Shown: piece after piece, positions 8,601 through 11,137 of the stretch
Layout: each line of letters opens with the position of its first letter
Numbering within the stretch: position 1 is the first letter of the stretch
NCBI GenBank assembly: GCA_016284115.1
Contig: JAEEOD010000273.1
Span: forward strand, 1-11,137
Origin: Bacteroidaceae bacterium
Lineage (GTDB): Bacteria > Bacteroidota > Bacteroidia > Bacteroidales > Bacteroidaceae
DNA length: 11,137 bases
Direction: 5' to 3'
Program-made: the position numbers and the translations under genes
The notes under the pieces: model-generated
What the model was told of the DNA's origin: nothing
The model's input: only the letters and a program-made list of their open reading frames with translations
Database searches by the model: none

Positions 8601-10022
8601 ATGAAGAAGTCGATTGTTTTATTGCTAATGGCAGTGTGCGCACCATTTTTGGTGATGGCACAGAATGTGGTTGACGACCTTTACTATGTTCCTACCAAAG
8701 CAAATAAGGAACAGGCGAAGGCTGCGGAGCAGAAAACAGAGGCTGATGCAGCACGCAAAACGGTGGTCGTAAAGTCAAATAAACCAGCCACTACTATTGT
8801 CGTTCCAGAAGGGACCAAGGTGGTAGTGAATGGTAACACTAAAAATAAGCGCAGTGTCGATGAATACAACCGTCGCTATACTGGCGATGCTACTGCTTCC
8901 AACAAAGAAGCTGTGGTAAACGGTGACACAAATTATGATGGCGAGCTCGATGGCGAGTGGGTAAATGGTTTCGACGGCAATAGCGATGACTACGAGTATG
9001 CTACCCGTATTATCCGTTTCCGTAACCCTCGTTTCGCTATTAGCATCAGCAGTCCATATTATTGGGATGTTGTTTACGGCTTGAACTCTTGGGAGTGGAA
9101 CGTATTTGTTGACGACTACTATGCATATGTATTCCCTACCTGGAGCAACCGTCTGTGGTTCGACTGGCGTTTCTCAACCGTTGGTTGGGGCTGGGGATGG
9201 AGCAGTTGGTATCATCCTTGGTATACTTCTTGGTACAGCCCATGGTATAGCCCATGGCACTATGGCTGGTATGGTGGTTGGTACAGCCCATGGTACACCG
9301 GCTGGTATGGTGGATGGTACGGAGGCTGGCATAGCCCATGGCACTATGGTAGTTATTATGGATGGGGTGGCTACCACTATCGTCCACAGAACTATACCTT
9401 CCGTGGTCAGCCAGGCGCACGTAGTAGCTATAGTAACTCTACCCGTAGAGGTGGTGTTGGTGGCAATGGCGTAGGTGTGAACAATGCTACTCGTACTCGT
9501 ACAGCCAATGGCACTCGTGTACGCAGTAACGATGGTACATCTGTTCGCAGTAATGGCACTCGTACTCGTACTACTGGTAATGGTAGGGTAGTGAATAGCA
9601 GCAACGGTACTCGTGTACGTACCAATGCTACAGGTACTCGCAGCAATACCAATGTTACTCCGAATGCCAACGGTACTCGTGTACGCAGCAACAACGGTGG
9701 TACTAATATTCAAACACGCAGTGGCTCTACCGTACGCAGCTCAGGCAGCGCAGGTACTACTCGTACACGTACTTACAGCCCAAGCAGCACACAGAGCAGC
9801 CGTAGTTACTCCCCGGGCTCTAGCAGCAGTACCCGTGTACGTAGTAATAGCACAAGTACTCCTACTCGCAGTAGCAGTCCAACTCGTAGCTACTCTGGCA
9901 GTTCTAGCTCTCGCTCATACAGTGGTGGTGGTTATAGCGGTGGTGGCTCCCGTGGTGGTGGCTTCAGCGGCGGAGGCGGCGGCTCCCGTGGTGGAGGCGG
10001 TGGCGGTGGACGTTCACGCTAA
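8601..10022 (+). CDS. Secreted low-complexity protein with Trp-rich tetrapeptide repeats, function unknown
   Basis: I do not recognise a characterised family in this 473-residue protein. It has a clear signal peptide with a likely signal peptidase I cut after VMA (Ala20/Gln21). Cys13 does not sit in a good lipobox. An ordinary-looking, partly acidic segment follows (about 21-176, with YNRRY at 88-92). Next is an aromatic block whose core (203-250) is 12 perfect W-[YH]-x-x tetrapeptides. Residues 303-364 hold NGTRVRSN-type repeats rich in Asn, Thr and Arg. A Ser/Arg/Thr stretch then leads to a 33-residue tail (441-473) with 21 glycines, ending RSR. The C-terminal half is strongly basic and probably disordered. 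It has its own predicted promoter and lies 36 bp upstream of an outer membrane barrel gene, so an envelope or surface role (adhesive, glycan- or wall-binding) is plausible but only inferred. Confidence 0.85.
   Translation: MKKSIVLLLMAVCAPFLVMAQNVVDDLYYVPTKANKEQAKAAEQKTEADAARKTVVVKSNKPATTIVVPEGTKVVVNGNTKNKRSVDEYNRRYTGDATASNKEAVVNGDTNYDGELDGEWVNGFDGNSDDYEYATRIIRFRNPRFAISISSPYYWDVVYGLNSWEWNVFVDDYYAYVFPTWSNRLWFDWRFSTVGWGWGWSSWYHPWYTSWYSPWYSPWHYGWYGGWYSPWYTGWYGGWYGGWHSPWHYGSYYGWGGYHYRPQNYTFRGQPGARSSYSNSTRRGGVGGNGVGVNNATRTRTANGTRVRSNDGTSVRSNGTRTRTTGNGRVVNSSNGTRVRTNATGTRSNTNVTPNANGTRVRSNNGGTNIQTRSGSTVRSSGSAGTTRTRTYSPSSTQSSRSYSPGSSSSTRVRSNSTSTPTRSSSPTRSYSGSSSSRSYSGGGYSGGGSRGGGFSGGGGGSRGGGGGGGRSR
9207..9350 (+). 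repeat. 12 tandem 12-bp units encoding W-[YH]-x-x
   Basis: The units read WYHP, WYTS, WYSP, WYSP, WHYG, WYGG, WYSP, WYTG, WYGG, WYGG, WHSP and WHYG without a break (residues 203-250). At DNA level four CCATGG sites start at 9240, 9252, 9288 and 9336, all spaced by multiples of 12 bp. An 18-bp perfect copy occurs at 9248-9265 and 9332-9349, 84 bp apart (seven units). This suggests growth by in-frame duplication. Confidence 0.92.
9507..9692 (+). repeat. Dispersed NGTRVRSN-type peptide repeats
   Basis: NGTRVRSN occurs at residues 303-310 and 357-364 and as NGTRVRTN at 335-342. Degenerate copies lie between them (DGTSVRSN at 311-318, NGTRTRTT at 318-325). The DNA is similar between copies (for example ACTCGTGTACG in all three) but the spacing is irregular. 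The strand is rich in Asn-Gly turns and positive charge. Confidence 0.8.
9921..10019 (+). repeat. Gly/Ser/Arg-rich C-terminal tail
   Basis: Codons 441-473 encode glycine blocks of 3, 3, 3, 5 and 7 separated by YS, SR, FS and SR, ending in RSR. GGCTCCCGTGGTGG appears twice. The tail is likely a flexible, basic, disordered end. It resembles Gly-rich tails on some other secreted bacterial proteins, which is not evidence for a shared function. Confidence 0.8.
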
Positions 10023-10023
10023 T

Positions 10024-10051
10024 TAATGGATAATGAATAATGGATAATGAA
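10024..10051 (+). repeat. Four tandem TAATGRA heptamers between two genes
   Basis: TAATGGA and TAATGAA alternate twice, making two perfect 14-bp copies (10024-10037 and 10038-10051). The block starts right after the stop codon of the Trp-repeat gene and ends 7 bp before the ATG chosen for the next gene. Each unit holds an overlapping stop and start (TAATG). The ATG in the fourth unit (10047) is in frame with the downstream gene. Confidence 0.85.
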
Positions 10052-10058
10052 TATAGCT

Positions 10059-11137
10059 ATGAATAAGAAAATTTCATTGGTTGTATGGAGCCTGCTGTTA
10101 TTGGCAGGCTCTGCAGCCGCTCAGACAGTATATGATGGAGCAAAGTTCATCGACAAGGACTTGAACGGTACAGCGCGTTTCGTGAGTATGGGTGGTGCTA
10201 TGAGTGCATTGGGTGGTGACATCTCAACGATGAATACCAATCCAGCAGGTATCGGTATCTTCCGCAGTAGCGATATACAGACTACCTTTGGCCTGTCATC
10301 CTTCAACACTAAGAGTAATACACTTTCAGGTACATACAAGAACGATGATGTGCGAGGTGATTTCGATCAGATTGGATTTGTCTATTCCTCTAAGATTGGC
10401 AATTCAACCCCGCTGCGTTATGTCAACTTTGGTTTCAATTACCGTAGGGTGAAATCTTTCTTCAACAAGCAGAAGTTTGCTGGCGGTTTGGGTGATTTTA
10501 CCCAGACACAGCAAATGGCTCAGCAGGCTTACGGCATCAATGCCGATGCATGGGAGAATGCTTTTAACAATAATGAGATTGGCTGGCTTTCTGCTATTGG
10601 CTACTATGGATTCGTGATTGATCCAGTAGAGACTCCTGCAGGTCAACCCCAAGAATATATCGGTATGTACGACCAGGGTAATGCCTTACTTGAAGTAGAG
10701 CAGCGTAGCCACTTAGACCAGTACAGTTTCATCGTAGCATTGAATGTTAACGACCGTGTGTATTTAGGTTTAACCTTAGGAGGCTATGACCTCAACTTCA
10801 AGAAATATACCTATTATGAAGAGGTTTATCCTGGCACTAATGGCGAGGGTTATGATCTCAGTAGTTGGAACCGTATTGTAGGTACAGGTGTTGACTTTAA
10901 GTTAGGTGCTATCTTCCGTCCATTTGAGGACTCTCCGTTCCGTTTTGGTTTGGCGATGCACACTCCAACATTCTTTAGTCTAGATTACAAGACCAGTGCG
11001 CAGCTCAAATCTTCTGTACAGGATCCTGATGGAATTGTTTACGACGCGACAGTGTCAACTGTAGATGAACTGCCTAATCATGGCGAGATGGTACGTCCAT
11101 TCCATTTCCAGACCCCTTGGTTGTTCAATGTCAGTGT
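10059..11137 (+). CDS. OmpP1/FadL/TodX-like outer membrane protein (3' partial)
   Basis: This is an outer membrane beta-barrel of the FadL type, a family that in characterised members takes up hydrophobic compounds such as long-chain fatty acids or aromatics. The 359 complete codons in the window start with a signal peptide cut after SAAA (Ala21/Gln22). The conserved N-terminal block follows: GTARFVSMGGAMSALGGD, then NPAGIGIFRSSD, as is typical of Bacteroidota members. The rest shows alternating polar and aromatic strands (VNFGFNYRR, YSFIVALNV, FRFGLAMHTP). The gene runs off the right edge; about 100-150 further residues are expected from family length. An in-frame ATG at 10047 (MNIAMNKK) is an alternative start. 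The frame is blocked upstream by a TAA at 10038. It probably shares a transcript with the Trp-repeat protein 36 bp upstream. The transported substrate cannot be told from sequence. Confidence 0.9.
   Translation, partial: MNKKISLVVWSLLLLAGSAAAQTVYDGAKFIDKDLNGTARFVSMGGAMSALGGDISTMNTNPAGIGIFRSSDIQTTFGLSSFNTKSNTLSGTYKNDDVRGDFDQIGFVYSSKIGNSTPLRYVNFGFNYRRVKSFFNKQKFAGGLGDFTQTQQMAQQAYGINADAWENAFNNNEIGWLSAIGYYGFVIDPVETPAGQPQEYIGMYDQGNALLEVEQRSHLDQYSFIVALNVNDRVYLGLTLGGYDLNFKKYTYYEEVYPGTNGEGYDLSSWNRIVGTGVDFKLGAIFRPFEDSPFRFGLAMHTPTFFSLDYKTSAQLKSSVQDPDGIVYDATVSTVDELPNHGEMVRPFHFQTPWLFNVS

Noticed and set aside
8636..8641. Possible lipoprotein signal at Cys13 of the Trp-repeat protein
   Set aside because: The residues before Cys (MAV) do not make a lipobox, and the hydrophobic segment continues past it to a good VMA/Q signal peptidase I site.
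9207..9350. The tandem repeat block as a CRISPR or other non-coding array
   Set aside because: The units are 12 bp, contiguous and in frame with a secreted protein, with no unique spacers.
9106..10026. Several long open frames (plus and minus strand) across the Trp-repeat gene, such as 9174-9713 minus and 9613-10026 plus
   Set aside because: They are by-products of the 12-bp and Gly/Ser/Arg codon repeats. Their translations are themselves low-complexity, and they lack signals of their own.
10024..10051. Heptamer array as an insertion-sequence end or attachment site
   Set aside because: There is no inverted partner, transposase or integrase in the window. It is a simple direct repeat.

Overview
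The window looks like a chromosomal segment of a Bacteroidales bacterium, most likely a Prevotella-like gut or rumen member (inference). The reasons are a V-type ATPase operon ending in subunits I and K, a eukaryote-like GT3 glycogen synthase next to a short-type alpha-glucan phosphorylase, an OmpP1/FadL-type outer membrane protein, no Shine-Dalgarno-like sequences, and TAnnTTTG-type -7 promoter elements. No rRNA, tRNA, CRISPR array, insertion sequence or phage gene was seen. No stretch of more than 300 bases lacks a gene.

Region 1 (1-2092) is the 3' end of a V/A-type ATPase operon. It holds the membrane stator/a-type subunit I, cut by the left edge, and the rotor-ring proteolipid subunit K, closed by a strong hairpin terminator. 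Subunit K carries the full set of residues known to bind sodium in the Enterococcus hirae enzyme, so a sodium-coupled enzyme is likely.

Region 2 (2127-6490) is a two-gene storage-polysaccharide operon. A TACCTTTG -7 box precedes a GT3 glycogen synthase, and an alpha-glucan phosphorylase follows 40 bp downstream. One enzyme builds linear alpha-1,4-glucan and the other degrades it to glucose-1-phosphate. The operon meets the next gene tail to tail at a hairpin with A and T arms that can stop transcription from both sides.

Region 3 (6520-8450, minus strand) is a single gene for a membrane-anchored nucleotide-sugar 4,6-dehydratase of the WbpM/PglF/CapD type, probably feeding surface glycan or protein glycosylation pathways.

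Region 4 (8521-11137) is a divergent unit for the cell envelope. It begins with a promoter whose -7 region lies in an inverted repeat. Next comes a secreted low-complexity protein of unknown function with 12 perfect W-[YH]-x-x tetrapeptides, NGTRVRSN-type repeats and a Gly/Ser/Arg tail. After four tandem TAATGRA heptamers comes a FadL/OmpP1-like outer membrane beta-barrel that runs off the right edge. The low-complexity protein and its repeats are the least explained part of the window.
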